Positions 34,173 through 48,700 of a stretch of 64,000 nucleotides of DNA are shown in pieces. The position numbers were made by a program, and so were the translations under genes. Origin of the DNA: Brachycybe producta (Eukaryota; Arthropoda; Diplopoda; Playtdesmida; Andrognathidae); the NCBI GenBank assembly GCA_036925085.1, contig JAUPFP010000017.1, positions 2,185,058 to 2,249,057 of the forward strand, read 5' to 3'. Under the pieces are notes generated by a model, which was not told the origin of the DNA, did not search any database, and was given only the letters and a program-made list of their open reading frames with translations. Numbering within the stretch: position 1 is the first letter of the stretch; the number at the start of each line of letters is the position of its first letter.

Positions 34173-34826
34173 TGCCTAGTTCTCACAACCTTCATGTAGC
34201 TCAGGCTAAGGACTTAGCCTATGTATATGGGTTTTGAGAACACACACTAGATGGTGGTCAATGTCAAATGTTAGCTTTGGTTAGGTAGCCTTGGTTACCC
34301 ATATGTAGCCTACACATTTATTTAGTGTGAATGCAAAACAAAGTTAACTTGATCGTACGCCACCTGGTGGTCATAAACTGAATAGAAAGTGGCGTCATTC
34401 ATTTTCTATTTTCATTGTTAGATGTTTCAGTCTTATTTGTTAATTTATTAAAATAATTTAAAATTATCAATTGATCTTTACTTAATAATTACTTATTTCC
34501 ATAAACTCTAAATCATCAACCTACCTACAATTAAAGTATGTTGCATTTAGTGTGTTCAATGAAGACTCATGCAATTCAGTTTTGTTAGTATGGACAATAT
34601 CAGCCATTTTCCCTCCAATTATGTATACATTATGCAGGCTATACACACGCACAATGTCCACACATAATGGCCAGTGCCAAATTTGTAAAAATGAAATAAA
34701 TATGCTGTAGTCAGTGCCACCTTTAGGCAGGTCACGAAGCTCATATGTAGCTGCTCACATGTGAACACAGTCGTTTAGCCAAGGCCATTTTACCCCGAGC
34801 TACAAGAAGGTTGTGAGAACTAGGCA
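34173..34826. mobile_element. MITE with TTA target duplication
   Basis: TGCCTAGTTCTCACAACCTT at the left is mirrored at the right end. TTA occurs at 34170-34172 and 34827-34829. The 654-bp interior has no long frame. Confidence 0.85.
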
Positions 34827-34955
34827 TTACCGACTATAGGATATGGGAGAAACGGTATTCGTTGTGTACACATTCATGTGTCTTATCTCGTGTACATGGG
34901 CATACAAAAACAATGGTGTACTAAAAATGAAATCGATCTATCATGTAGTTAATTA

Positions 34956-37634
34956 TGATTAATTTTCGATGGTTTTGATGGTTCAAAGTGCAATATGCAC
35001 CTTAAATATATGCTGATCTAGCGATAGAATGACAAAAAATTGGTGTTTTCTATTTTTAAAAAATATTTCATAATCGCAGAAACAAGGGATTCAAGGAACC
35101 CTATAGACATCCATTGCTTTAATACAGTATATGCTTTCATGTATCAACCAACTTTCTTTCATTGTTACATGCGTATGCACATGTACACGTGCGTGCATCA
35201 GTATGAACGTGTGCACGTGTGTATGCACGTGTACACTCGTGTGCACGTGTACACGTGTGCACGCACTTGTATGCACATGTATGCACTTGTGCACGTGCGC
35301 ACGTGGGTACACTCGTGCGCGCATGTGTAAGCCCATGTGTACGCCAGTGCGCGCATGTGTAAGCCCATGTGTACGACAGTGCACGCATGTGTAAGCCCAT
35401 GTGTACGCCAATGCGCGCATGTGAAAGCCCCTGTGTACGCCAGTGCGCACATGTGTAAGCCCCTGTGTACGCCAGTGCGCGCATGTGTAAGCCCCTGTGT
35501 ACGCCAGTGCGCGCATGTGTAAGCCCCTGTGTACGCCAGTGCGCGCATGTGTAAGCCCCTGTGTACGCCAGTGCGCGCATGTGTAAGCCCCTGTGTACGC
35601 CAGTGCGCGCATGTGTAAGCCCATGTGTACGCCAGTGCGCGCATGTGTAAGCCCATGTGTACGCCAGTGCGCGCATGTGTAAGCCCATGTGTACGCCAGT
35701 GCGCGCATGTGTAAGCCCATGTGTACGCCAGTGCGTGCATGTGTAAGCCCATGTGTACGCCAGTGCGCGCATGTGTAAGCCCATGTGTACGCCAGTGCGC
35801 GCATGTGTAAGCCCATGTGTACGCCAGTGCGCGCATGTGTAAGCCCATGTGTACGCCAGTGCGCGCATGTGTAAGCCCATGTGTACGCCAGTGCGCGCAT
35901 GTGTAAGCCCATGTGTACGCCAGTGCGCGCATGTGTAAGCCCATGTGTACGCCAGTGCGCGCATGTGTAAGCCCATGTGTACGCCAGTGCGCGCATGTGT
36001 AAGCCCATGTGTACGCCAGTGCGCGCATGTGTAAGCCCATGTGTACGCCAGTGCGCGCATGTGTAAGCCCATGTGTACGCCAGTGTGCGCATGTGTAAGC
36101 CCATGTGTACGCCAGTGCGCACATGTGTAAGCCCATGTGTACGCCAGTGCACGCATGTGTAAGCCCATGTGTACGCCAGTGCGCGCATGTGTAAGCCCAT
36201 GTGTACGCCAGTGCGCGCATGTGTAAGCCCATGTGTACGCCAGTGCGCGCATGTGTAAGCCCATGTGTACGCCAGTGCGCGCATGTGTAAGCCCATGTGT
36301 ACGCCAGTGCGCGCATGTGTAAGCCCATGTGTACGCCAGTGCGCGCATGTGTAAGCCCCTGTGTACGCCAGTGCGCGCATGTGTAAGCCCCTGTGTACGC
36401 CAGTGCGCGCATGTGTAAGCCCCTGTGTACGCCAGTGCGCGCATGTGTAAGCCCCTGTGTACGCCAGTGCGCGCATGTGTAAGCCCCTGTGTACGCCAGT
36501 GCGCGCATGTGTAAGCCCCTGTGTACGCCAGTGCGCGCATGTGTAAGCCCCTGTGTACGCCAGTGCGCGCATGTGTAAGCCCATGTGTACGCCAGTGCGC
36601 GCATGTGTAAGCCCATGTGTACGCAAGTGCGCGCATGTGTAAGCCCATGTGTACGCAAGTGCGCGCATGTGTAAGCCCATGTGTACGCAAGCGCGCGCAT
36701 GTGTAAGCCCATGTGTACGCAAGCGCGCGCATGTGTAAGCCCGTGTACGCAAGCGCGCGCATGTGTAAGCCCGTGTACGCAAGCGCGCGCATGTGTAAGC
36801 CCGTGTACGCAAGCGCGCGCATGTGTAAGCCCGTGTACGCAAGCGCGCGCATGTGTAAGCCCGTGTACACAAGCGCGTGCATGTGTAAGCCCATGTACAC
36901 AAGCGCGTGCATGTGTATATAGATACACACATGTATGTACTCACGTACTTGACATACTGTAGTTACATATGATGCGCATGCGTCATTCATTTGTAATAAT
37001 ATGGTTTAAAATGAAAATACGTCACATATATTCTAACATACAAAAATAATAACATAACATAAAAAGGAACACCTCGCCTAAATTTTAGGAATAGCCCACC
37101 TTTCAGATGCTACAACTGAAAAGAGGAAGAATCTCGATTTTTTTTAAAAAATTACTTTTTTAAAAAATCGAAATTTTAGATATCAAATCGCTCTAAAATT
37201 GCAATTGTCAGAATGTGTACATCATTTTAGGTCTGATGACATTTTGTTGTAGGTGGCCCCGTTCTTGAGTTGTTCGACTCACAAACTCGGGGTTCCGGAC
37301 ATCCCTTTTCTTGCATTATCAAAAATATCCATTAAAATGCTCGTCAAAATACGTAAAGTTAGAAATTCGCGATTTTGACATACTTTTTAAAAACAGAAAA
37401 ACACCAATTTTGTGTCATTATATCACTAGATCAGCATATATTTAAGGTGCGCGATGCACATTGCACTTTGACCCATCAAAATTGGACAATTTAAATATGA
37501 AAAATAAACATATTGCCGCTGCGACTATTTTAAAAATTAACTTTTTTTCTTTAACAGCGGGTCTATGGGCTCAATAGAAACACGACGCTAGCACTCTTTG
37601 TGGAGATTTTTCAGTCATTTTGCGGTGTAGCCTC
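34956..37634. mobile_element. Long-TIR foldback element copy 1, carrying the 32-bp minisatellite
   Basis: The right arm (about 37330-37634) matches the right arms of the copies at 42357-43080 and 62372-63511. The left arm is only about 120 bp (34956-35080: GTGCAATATGCACCTTAAAT, TGCTGATCTAGCGATAGAAT). The normal 150-bp centre is replaced by about 2 kb including the minisatellite. Confidence 0.75.
35169..36945. repeat. Minisatellite, 32-bp unit, about 50 copies
   Basis: The unit is a permutation of GTGTAAGCCCATGTGT plus ACGCCAGTGCGCGCAT. Variants come in blocks: CCCCTG at about 35405-35610 and 36350-36570, CCCATG elsewhere, and 30-bp units from about 36720 to 36900. The left 150 bases are irregular alternating GT/AC. 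All three minus frames stay open because the unit has no stop in any phase; they are not genes. Confidence 0.95.
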
Positions 37635-37639
37635 TTATA

Positions 37640-38115
37640 AAGTAAATAACAGCTAAAATAGATTAGTCTTTTCCAAATGCATGTATACCATGTAGTTTTT
37701 CCTGTAGATAGTTCTGTGCTATGATGATTTCAACTTGACGATGTTTAAAATGTCTAAATAACAACAAACAATATCATCAAACTTGATAATAAACTCTTTG
37801 ATAACAATCCTTTATGCTTGGAAGCGCACGTGGCCCAATCGTGGTAGGGAACTGGACTCAAACAGTAGCCATTACCTGAAAAAGCTGTGTGGTTTGGTAT
37901 GGGGCAAGGTTAGTAGATTGAAAAGATTTGCTCATAATGAAGGAATTTCTCAACCTAACACATCTCTCACCATATTGCACACGTCGTAGTACATCCCTGT
38001 TTCTAGCAACGGCTTTGGTATGATGAAAACTCCTTGGTTATGAGTAAACCTTCTCACTCTACTAACCCTTGGCTCTGGGGTGGTTAACTCAACCAGATCA
38101 TGTTATAAAAGATAC
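37640..38115. other. Intergenic spacer
   Basis: No gene seen. A minus-strand GTTTGAGTCC near 37855 is B-box-like but has no matching A-box. Confidence 0.4.
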
Positions 38116-38123
38116 AGCTAGTG

Positions 38124-38999
38124 CAGCGGTCTTCAAACTTCGGCATCCCCGGGAACAAAATTTAATTTTATTAAAGATATAAATTTCCATTTATTAAAGA
38201 TATAAATTTAAATTTATTCAAACAAAATTATACATAACTACATGTATATTCCATATAAAGTATATACATAGTAGGGTGTCCCAAAAATGTCGATTAAAAA
38301 TTAAAATTAAGAATCCGTGAATGCATACCCCCACGGAAAAGTTTATTTATAGATAGTAACATTATTAAAATTTCTGATAATGTTATATTTCAGTAATTTT
38401 AATAATGATGTTGGTACATTTTTGGCAAAATTGGTAATTTTTTTCAAAATTATTATTTTAATTTCAATACATTATACAATTGACATAAGTAATATGTTGT
38501 AAAATTAAATAATACATAAGTTTTTGTGAATATTTCTATTTTAAATTTGTCATGTATAATATAAAAACTATGGTAATAGCCATATAAAATTTGGGAGCCA
38601 TTGGGGGGGGGACCTCTAAACATAGCTCAAATGAGCTGCAATTTTACATCTATTATTTTACAAGGAAGAATTGTTTTAGAAGGTATACATTCTAATTTTC
38701 AAACTTTGATTTTTTTGGGGCACCCTAATACATAGTATGTATGTACTTTGGAAAATTTCTCGTACATGCAATACAAAAAATTGCCACTATTGATCGTATT
38801 GAAAACGAAGAGACAATAGAGAAAAAGAGAATTTCGAAATATTATTATAGTTAATACTTTGTTGCACGGTTACGTTAGTACAATAACTCTTGCTTTACTA
38901 ATTTTTGGATCGTGTGAAAAACTTTAATTTTTTAAACAACTCAAATTTTTTCGTGGAACCCCTGAGACATCTCGGGGAACCTAGCTTTGAAGACCACTG
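38124..38999. mobile_element. hAT MITE with 8-bp target duplication
   Basis: Termini CAGCGGTCTTCAAA and TTTGAAGACCACTG. AGCTAGTG is duplicated exactly at 38116-38123 and 39000-39007. Without the nested mariner-type insert it would be about 424 bp. Confidence 0.93.
38274..38725. mobile_element. Mariner-type MITE nested in the hAT element, copy 1
   Basis: GGGTGTCCCAAAAA at the left and TTTTTTGGGGCACCC at the right, flanked by TA on both sides. A second copy lies at 47963-48371. Confidence 0.85.
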
Positions 39000-39072
39000 A
39001 GCTAGTGAATACAACATTTGAAATTGAAAATAAAAAGGTAGAGAGAAATAACTTTCTCGTTTCAAAAAACTT

Positions 39073-39078
39073 CTCTTT
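39073..39078 (-). terminator. Candidate poly(A) signal of the SLC37 gene
   Basis: AATAAA on the minus strand, about 680 bases downstream of the stop and just short of the hAT element. Other signals may exist nearer. Confidence 0.3.
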
Positions 39079-39757
39079 ATTTGCAAGACAAACTGTAAAT
39101 AAAAGTTATTTCAGTCTTCAGCATCTGTTAGAAACTTCAATTATATTTCTATAGATGATTCTCATTAATGAAACTAATTAATTTTCATTTGCAAACAATG
39201 AAATGAAAAAAATATCTCCTCAAAGGCTTACAGAAAAAAATAATTAACCAGCAATGATAGCTGCAATCATAAAATTGTGTAACTTTTGAAGAGAAAAAGT
39301 GGAATGTAAAATTATAAATTATGTTCATAACAATTCTTTTAAAATAATTGCATACTTTAAAAACAGATGTGTATACACATACTGCACGCCATTGTTGCAT
39401 TTGGAGTACTAATGAAAGACACTTAAGACATTTTCAATTAAAACAAACTTATTACAAAAAAGCATCTAGAAATTGGCAGCTGCTGAAATTTTCTTGCTAA
39501 CCACGAAATAAAACCAACTATATAACCATCAGCTTACGTGTTCTTAAAATCCGTGTATGTAAAAGAATTAATATTAAATTAAACTGAAACTAATTTGCAT
39601 GTGTACACTGTATTGAAAGTGTAGTGATTCTAATTAAAAGTGTAATTTTTTTTTTCAAGTCAATAAAAATACCGTATTCAAGAGTCACATCAATAAATAG
39701 CATTTGGAGCTCGTGACCAATGAAAACAGCAGCAGACAACAATCATCGTAACATACA

Positions 39758-42700
39758 CTAAAAAAAGGTTATTCGCTTGGAAGGTTGAATTTCACAATCT
39801 TTTTGTACATTTTCTATACCTGGGCAAAACCAGGCTGGCCGAAAGCTATGCCGCTTGATGGTGACACTTGTCTCTCCGCTGCCTGATAAGTCGATGAACT
39901 TCTCTCTTGGATAGACGAACTAAAAGCTTCACAATTAAAACAAAGTTATTAGACAAAATCATTGAACAAATGTCTTAACAACTCTTACCAACATAGCTAA
40001 AACATCTGCTATCATGAGCATATAAAACACATTGGACCAGTTTGTTCCAGATATTAACCCTGCCAAAAGAGGACCAACTGCTGCTCCTAACGAACCCGTT
40101 CCATCAATAATAGATGTAACAGTTGCTAAAGCTTTAGCATTGCCCTTTAGGCTCTTGTGGGTTCCCAGTTCTGCCGACACAGCTGTTGTAATTAGCGCAT
40201 ATGGTCCATTTACTAAGAGTCCGACTGCCATCAAGAGAGCTGTTCAAAACAAAATTCATTTTAAATATAGTATAAAAACCAAATGAAACAGTACAAAAGT
40301 AACAAGATCTAACTTACGTATATTAATGTATAAAACACCATTTGCAAATTCCTGATATACAAACATCTACAGGATAAACGAAAATTATTAAAAGTATATT
40401 TTCAACTTAAGATTACTGGCTCTGAACTATTTAAGAGCCTAGATACAGCGTTTACTTCAAAATTTCTTCGAATGTAGGCGCAGCAATCGTTTTTTAACGT
40501 TTTTTCTCCAGGTTTCAAGTCACATAATAATTAATAGAAAATAAATTTCGCATGCTAAGCTTACAAAAAGAAAACATCGTGAAGCCAAAAGATTAATGCA
40601 CGTGCTAATTTTTATGTGATTGTTCTAAGTGGGAGTTCTTCAATGTTTGGGTGACGGTTTTTTGGTCTTATGGGACTTAACATGGAGTTAGGAAAACGAT
40701 CGATTTTGAACCTTATTTAAAAATAGAAGGACCTTTTCAAAATTTATAAAAAAAAAACATCCTGACGCCAATACATCAAAATATGTGCTAATTATTTTGT
40801 TATTGTTCTAAATCGTTTTTAACGAGTTTTTGAAATGTTTGTGGGACGGTTTTTCATCCAATGGGATTTAACATGGGTTAAAAAACAAACAATTTTGAAC
40901 CGTGTTTAAAAATAGAAGGACCTTTTCAAAAATTTTATAAATGGAGCACAAAGAACAATACTTTTTATTGCATTTTGCGCTTTACTGTATTTTAATTGAC
41001 CTATTGTGAGGCGATTTCATGCAGTTTTAGTAACACCATATAAGAACACATTTGTTTTGTTGTTGTCTGCTCAAAACAACAAGATGGATGTGTATCTCGG
41101 CTCTTAAGAGCAATCTTTCATGGCAGTTTAAAACAAAAAATATGCGTTAAAACACGAAAATCATTGTTTTAAAAATGCCATAAGATTATTTTCAATAAAT
41201 CACAATAAAAATGAAAATCACACTGTAAAGTGTTGCTTCCCTGTGCATTTCTATGGGGTTCTCACCCACCTAACAAGCAGCAACACATAGGAAGTCACAT
41301 TAAAAACAAAAATATTTGTTCACAATCGTGAATGCTTAGTAAAAAAAATGCTAACCATAGGAATGGCAAAAAGTAACATAATGCTGCAAGTTGAAGCACT
41401 AGCTCCAGTGCGATCGCTGATTACTCCAGCGATAATACCACCAACAATCCCACCGACGTCAAACAATGTTGAAAGGTTTGCTGCATCTGATGCAGACAGT
41501 GACGCTGAAACAAAAAAAACGCAAAAATTTCTTTCAATAAGATAGGATACCATTGGACAAAAAAAAATATAACATTGGCCATACTTGAGTGGTTTATGTA
41601 TTTTGGCAGCCAGTACAGAAATGTATAACTGACCAGTTTGGCAAAGAAAAGGCACAGTGAAAATTCAATAACACCCTGGCAAAAGAATGAAAAAAAAAAC
41701 ATAACTTTTCGGAATTCAAACTGGTTACATGCTTTATAATGGAGGCAACGTACAGGAATCTGGACCGCTTTCATGAAAGAAACGGGTTTTGTTTCATCAG
41801 AACCTCGCTGACGATGTGTGTTGATCCCCGTTTCATCCTTTAAGATTGGTCTCTCTTCATCAGGGATCTAAAACATACACAAACAAAAGTCCAAAAATTA
41901 ATACTACGATACATGCTACGATTAATGCAATACAAACATATTTAAAAAATGAAACGAACACGTATCAAAATTCATAACTTTAAAAAGCACGTGTAGGAGT
42001 TGAAGATTGGCATGTACGGTTCATGAAATGTGCACTCATTTTTTAATGAACGCCACAATTTACTTTAGTTTATGCAAAAAACAAATCGAGTCGCATTTCA
42101 ATGAAAAATTGGCAATTGTTGCTATTATTATTATTGGAATATAATAAAATCTTTAAAAGAAGTTGTAAAAGTCAGAATTGCAAGTTAATTCCAAGTAATC
42201 ATAAAAAACTTCCGTAAAATAGGATAAAAATTCTAATAAATTTAACGTTTTAAAAGAAGTTGCTGGACATGAGAGTACCAAAGTTTCAGTGGAAACCGCT
42301 TAACAAGAAATTGAAAAGATCGAAATATATTTTTTTTATGTTAACCAAATTTCGTGTTAAGAGGGTACATCGGGGGAAATTACTTCGAAAAATTTCCCCA
42401 AACAATGCTATCATCGTTTTTCTATTGAGCCCATAGACACGATGTTAAAGAAAAAACGTTAATCTTAAAAATGCACAGTCACGGCAATGTTTATTTTTTT
42501 AATTTAAAGTTGTCCAATTTTGACAGTTTAAAGTGCAATGTGCACCTTATATATATGCTGATCTCGTGATAGAATGACGAAAAATTGGTGTTTTTCTATT
42601 TTTTAAAAAATATTTCAAAATAGTGAATTTCTAACTCTTATGTTATAAACTCCATTTAGTACGCGCTCGTAAGCAAAAAATAAACACACATTACAATGCT

Positions 42701-45700
42701 CGTAGAAAGAAATACGTAAAAATAATTTAAAAAAACTAGAAAACAATCAGCAAGTACGTCAATGTGTTGGTTTTACTGTGGTTTACTTATGGTTTTTTTT
42801 TTCAAGGGTGTTTAACATAAGAGTTAGAAATTCGCGATTTTGAAATACTTTTTAAAAATAGAACCTCATTCTATCACTAGATCAGCATATATTTAAGGTG
42901 CGCATTGCACTTTGAACTATCAAAATTACAATTAATGGACAACTTTAACATGAAAAATAAACATATTGCCGTGACTTTAAAAATTAGCGTTTTTCTTTAA
43001 CATCGGGTTTATGGGCTCAATATAAACACGATGCTAGTGCTCTTTGTTGAGATTTTTCGAAGTAAATTTTGCGACGTCGTAATTTGGCTCATTTTAGATT
43101 GCATATTTTACATATAATAATATTGTCGTGTTTATGCACGTGTCTTAAGTGTGTGTAATAATATGTGTACTTAAGCATGATGCAAAAAGAAAATGAATTC
43201 GAAAAAAAAAAAACCGTGTATGAAAAAGATTTACCAAAAGATACTTGTCACAAAGCGAATTTGTAACATTTGACTGAAACATTTCTTTGTGATAACCGAT
43301 ATTTGCACTTCGTCTTAAACGAGTAAAAATGTTAGAGACGGTATTGGAACCAAAAATGTATTTCGTATTAAACGGTTTTTACTGTAATATATTTGTTTAG
43401 AGACTGAATTTCAGAGCCAATGAAACTCCTAGGCGAGCAATACTAAATTTAACATGTAATTTTATATGAATCCAACTCAAATGGTGACAACACTACAGAC
43501 CAATACATTATAAAGCAATACCTTTTTTGTTAACATGAAAATGCAAACAAATTTACAACGAATGTATGATATTATGTGTCAGTTTTAACACGTCTATTAA
43601 TGACATAGAAGAAGTAGTAATGGTGACGGTGGCGGTGGAACAAAATGCAATGAAATGGAAGACAGCGAAAAGTTAATTGAAAATAACAAACATGTATGTG
43701 TAAACAAGAAATGGATAAGAAAAACTTGTTCAAAGAAAGTTATTGGCAGTTGTTATTGGGCACAGTCATAATACCTGCCGCAGAACAGAAGTATTCGAAG
43801 TCACATAATACTTTGTGGAGTGCCGCAACAAAGCAGCATGGTCAGCATTCAATGCCACCTGCTAATACAAAAGGAAGGAAAGTGCAAAAAATAAACATGA
43901 AACTCCTCAGCGGACCAACAACTTTGTGCACCCGCAATTTATAGATCCAATACAAAAAAAAATCTATTTTAAATAAAATTCCTGTCAGTCAGACATCACA
44001 AAATAAAAAAATTTGTTTCAAGACAGCAAGACAGTAAAACAAATTGCAAAGGTGAAAAGACACAAATCAAGTGTATGAAAAATAAGTGCTCGTGTGCATA
44101 TTAGTTTGTGTATGAAGGAATTATGAGAAATTATGTAAAAGAAAGAAAGACAAAGGGGGGAGGGTTTCTGCTCTTACCCCATCATAAATGAGAGGCTCGT
44201 CGTCCTCCTCAGGAGAGCTCTCGATATCACTGTTGTCTGGGTCACTTTTGTGTATCTTAACTCGATGTCGCCTTCGTATCGAGGGCGGTATTGACAGAAA
44301 TTCCTGTAGAAGGGACAAAGACAAGTGACATACAAACATGATGACCAAAAGACTTAGAAAGAGGACATATATTTTAAGTACACACTGAAGTAGCTCGCAA
44401 ATCATAAACCCAGAAAACAATGCATGACCTCCGCACAATCTTGTGCCACTGAAAAATTTGGCACATGGTTGCAAGAAAATCATTTTGAGTTGTGATTTTT
44501 TAAGAGCAAAAAAAAATACAAATAATACAATATCAATAGGTTCAAGACAAGAAATATAAGATTATTTTGTTTAAAAAAAAGGTAGTACGTGCAAAAAAAA
44601 TGTATATTTGAAGGAGATTGAATTTGTCAAGTGTTTTAAAGTGAACAACAACCTTTTTTGTGTGTTTAGTGTGTTTATGTGTTACACATACCATAACATC
44701 ACATGACGACAACGTAAAAAAAAAAACATTTTTCGAAGTGACAGCAAATTAGTGACGTTCAAATGACACAGAAGTGGCCTAGAATGTATGAATTTCGAAT
44801 GGCCTTGTCATTATTTACCCCCCAACATTGTAACTCCCATCATGTCACTTATTTTCTGTAAGGCCGGGCGCACGTTGAGCCCGCAGGGTGACGCAGGCAC
44901 GCAGGGTGAAGCAGGATCTGAATCAACTGCGCCCAGGGTCTAGCGAAAGTTGAGGCCGCAGTTCTATCGCCAATGCGTATATGGACGTTGTTTCCTCCAT
45001 CGCGGAAAAACTGTCAAAACAAGGCAAACACGGGCGCAGGTTGTAGTCACCACGTGAAAACTATGGCACGAGCACAAACCTTCGTGACCTCACGACACAC
45101 AGAAACTGAGTCACGTCACCCTGCATACCAACATTCGCTGTTGTATTCATTTTTGTGTTTCACAGAAACTCACGGTGAGTCACCTCACCGAACTGCGTCT
45201 CAACTTGCGCCCGGCCAAACATTTCCAAGCACCGGAAGATACATCGACATAACCAGAGCATAAGAACCATGAAAATCTACAGTGTACAATGAAGACTACC
45301 TTTTAAGAGCAACATTAAGAAAAACTTAAGAAACTATACCTCAAGAATTTTTTTTGTTGAATTATTGTCGAAACTTATCCAACGACTATCATAAGTAATT
45401 TTTTAAAATAACAAATTTCATTAATATAATTTTAAAAAAAAATTAAAAACTAATTGACTTTTCATAAATGAACTTTGTCAGTTAGATGCGCCACCAAACA
45501 ACATACATTGGCAATAATAAAAAACTAAAAGTATAGCCGTCTACTCAAGAGCTGATGTTGTCACCTGGCATTACTTTAATTACCAATTCAAATATTCATT
45601 CTATCAAAAGCTATAATATTATATAACTAGTGGGGTAACCCGTCATAAATGATGGGAGCCAAATTCACAGGCAATTGTGCCCAGCATTAGAATTTCTTTT

Positions 45701-48700
45701 CCCCCACCCCTTTTATGACGTCAGACCAAGTAACAAACCATTAGAAATTGATGACGTTCATAAAAGAGCGGAGCAAAAGAAATTCTAATGCTAGGCACAA
45801 CTGCCCGTGATAAATTCTAGTTTAATTTTGCTACTATTATCCCCTCCCCTTTTTTATATTTGAAAGAGAAAATGAGATTTGTTCTTTGTTTCCTCCTTTC
45901 ATTTCAATTTCAGTTTCCCCCTCCCCCTTTTTCCCCTTAACGTTTCTCTCCCCCCACCCTTTCCAACCTTTTCCCCCCTCTACAATTTAATATCTTGGGG
46001 TTCTTGTATGGGGAGAACGCAACATTATGCTGACCTTGAGAAAAAAAGCGGTTCATTTATTTAAATTTATATAAATTCCGGTTTTTGTCCTTGTTTGCAA
46101 GACTACTTGCACGATATCCTTTAAAACACACTTTTTATGAAAATTGGAATATGACGTAATGTTAAGCAAATGAAGCTTAGCCGCGATGTTACTTTGTTGT
46201 CCATGCAGCTACATTTCCAGTTTCTAAAAAACGAGTTTTACTTATTATTGCACCTGAAAGCCACTGTAACCAGATTGTCAGCTGTTTATTAACCATCTCA
46301 AGGTTCTTATTAGTACTATATTAATAAACACTAAGCTACTTGCTCATCAAAAAGTAATGTGATGCTAGTCTCGTATCAAATTATGATGTGGACAGTATCA
46401 GTCTTTACAGCCATATTTCTAAAACATCACAAGTCAAAGTGAAACTTAAAGAAAGCTAATCTCAAAATCTTCATAGATTCACTGTAGTTCGATTTGACTT
46501 ACATCATGGGTCCTGGTTTAAGCTTAACTTATTTTAAAGAACATTTTTGAATACAGGGGGGGGGGGTTCTCAACATTTTCAGGAAGCTCATCAAATCCTA
46601 AAAAAAAAAATACCTGCTCCTTGCATAATATAGTACTGGCATGCGCTGCCGTATTTCATTTTCAAACTTATTTGCAGCTTTCCCTTCCCCTAAATACTGA
46701 TTAAAGCATTTCGCCTTAGGCTATATATGAAGCAACGTCTGACATGACAAATTAATGTTTTAAACTGTTTTTTTTTTTAAATTTAAAATTTAATTTTTTG
46801 ACTTAATAAAATATAATAAAATAATAATTAAAAAAATAATTTAAACCAGCGGTCGCCAACCGGTGGTCCGCAGAAAAATCTGGACAATATTTGCATTTTT
46901 TTTTTTGTTTTAATCAAGCAAAAAAATATTGTTAATAAATTCTTATATAATGAATGACAATTTTCGCCTTCATATTGCACTAAATTCACGAAATGTACTA
47001 GAGTCTAGTACAGTTCTCGTAAAATACGGCACGCGAGAGAACTACATTTCGTTCAGTTTCCCCCACCACACGCTTCTCTCCCCTAAGCTTCAATTATTTT
47101 CTAATAATTAAACTAACTTTAATGGAAGTTTGCTGATCATTATTTGACAAACGCATTTATCTTTTTAAAAAATATTCATATTAGTGGTCCGCAAGATTTA
47201 AAATTTTGAATTTAATGATCCATGAGGTCCGAAAGGTTGGAGATGACCCAGACTAAAATGAAGTGATGAAAATATTAACTATACATAAATGTCACGTAAT
47301 AAAAAAACTTAAGAGTGATTTAAGTTCACGAAAACCTTTACAGTGAACAAAACTGTTGCAATTTCGAAGAGTCACTTAGACGTTTGAAACTATTATAATT
47401 AATCATTGAGCAGGTTTCTAAACCTTAGCCATAAAAACTTGCCAAAAAATATGCTGTGATACGTATAAAAAAAATTCTGTACCTTATTGTCTTGTTGCTC
47501 TGGTGACGTACATCCAACGTCAGTTGGATCTGAATGAACAGAAAGATCATAGTATTATTATAACCTAATTATAACAAAATATTCACACACAAATTTTTAA
47601 AATGCTGCAAATGTTGATGGAAACGGTTTTAGAAGCAACTTTAAATTAAAAACTGAACCTTATAAAATATGCTAAACGTATTTTAATTAATATCTCGAAA
47701 CTCAATTTTATCTACGTTTGAAAATATTCAAGTTTTGCATCAACTTCGTGTATAGTTTCAAACCATTACACTGTATTTGCTTCTTAAAAAGTTAAATCCG
47801 TTGTGTAAATCTATCTGAATTTTGTTACAGCAAATTTCCAATATATAGTGTACTTTTAATTCTTAAAATCAATGCTCTCGCCAGCAAATTTTGGCACTTT
47901 TCAGGCAGCAACACAGCCAACAACACCTTCAGTCTCAGAATTTAAGTCCGCTATGCACGTTAGGGTGTTAAGAATCCATGAATCCACAGAAAAGTTTCTT
48001 TATTTATAGATAGTAAAATTATTAAAATTTCTGATAATTTGAACAATATTTAGAGGTCCCCCCAAGGGTCTCCAACCAAGTTGGTACATTTTTGGCAAAA
48101 TTGGTAATTTCAAAATTATTATTTTAATTTCAATACATTATACAATTGACGTAAGTAATATGTTGTAAAATTAAATATTTCTATTTTAAATTGAAATTTG
48201 TCATGCATATAATATAAAAACTATGGTAATAGCCATATAGAATTTGGGAGCCATTGGGGGGAGCTCTAAATATAGCTCAAATGAGCTGGAATTTTACAGA
48301 TATTATTATTTTGCAAGGGAGAAATGTTTTAGCATTCTAATTTTCAAACTTTTGATTTTTTTGGGACACCCTAATGCACGTGTCACTATTTTGTTGACAC
48401 TCTTGCCAACATTTGCTGGCAAAGCTGCAAAAGCATTTTGGTACATAAAACCATGCAATGTGGGCATTCAACATGGTGGTCCGTCAGCATTTGTTGTATG
48501 TCTCTACACCTAAAACAATTGCTTTTCTACCATGCCCGAGGTCACTTTCCAAGCAAATGCTGCTGACTGTAAAATGGGAATTTAAGTCTAGTTGCCTAAA
48601 TTAATCCGAAATTCACACAAAACACATACTGGAATTTGACCCATAAACAGAAAGATATTGATCATGTGTTTCCGTTTATGTGATTTTTGTTTGACTTCAC

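Noticed and set aside
35327..36900. CRISPR-like array
   Set aside because: The units are directly abutting with no unique spacers, and the genome is eukaryotic.
35091..36990. Three very long minus-strand open frames (576-617 codons) of repetitive HMRALAYT-like peptide
   Set aside because: All three frames are open because the 32-bp unit has no stop in any phase; this is a property of the minisatellite, not a gene.
45879..46064. 61-codon plus-strand frame
   Set aside because: Crosses a pyrimidine-rich tract; composition only.
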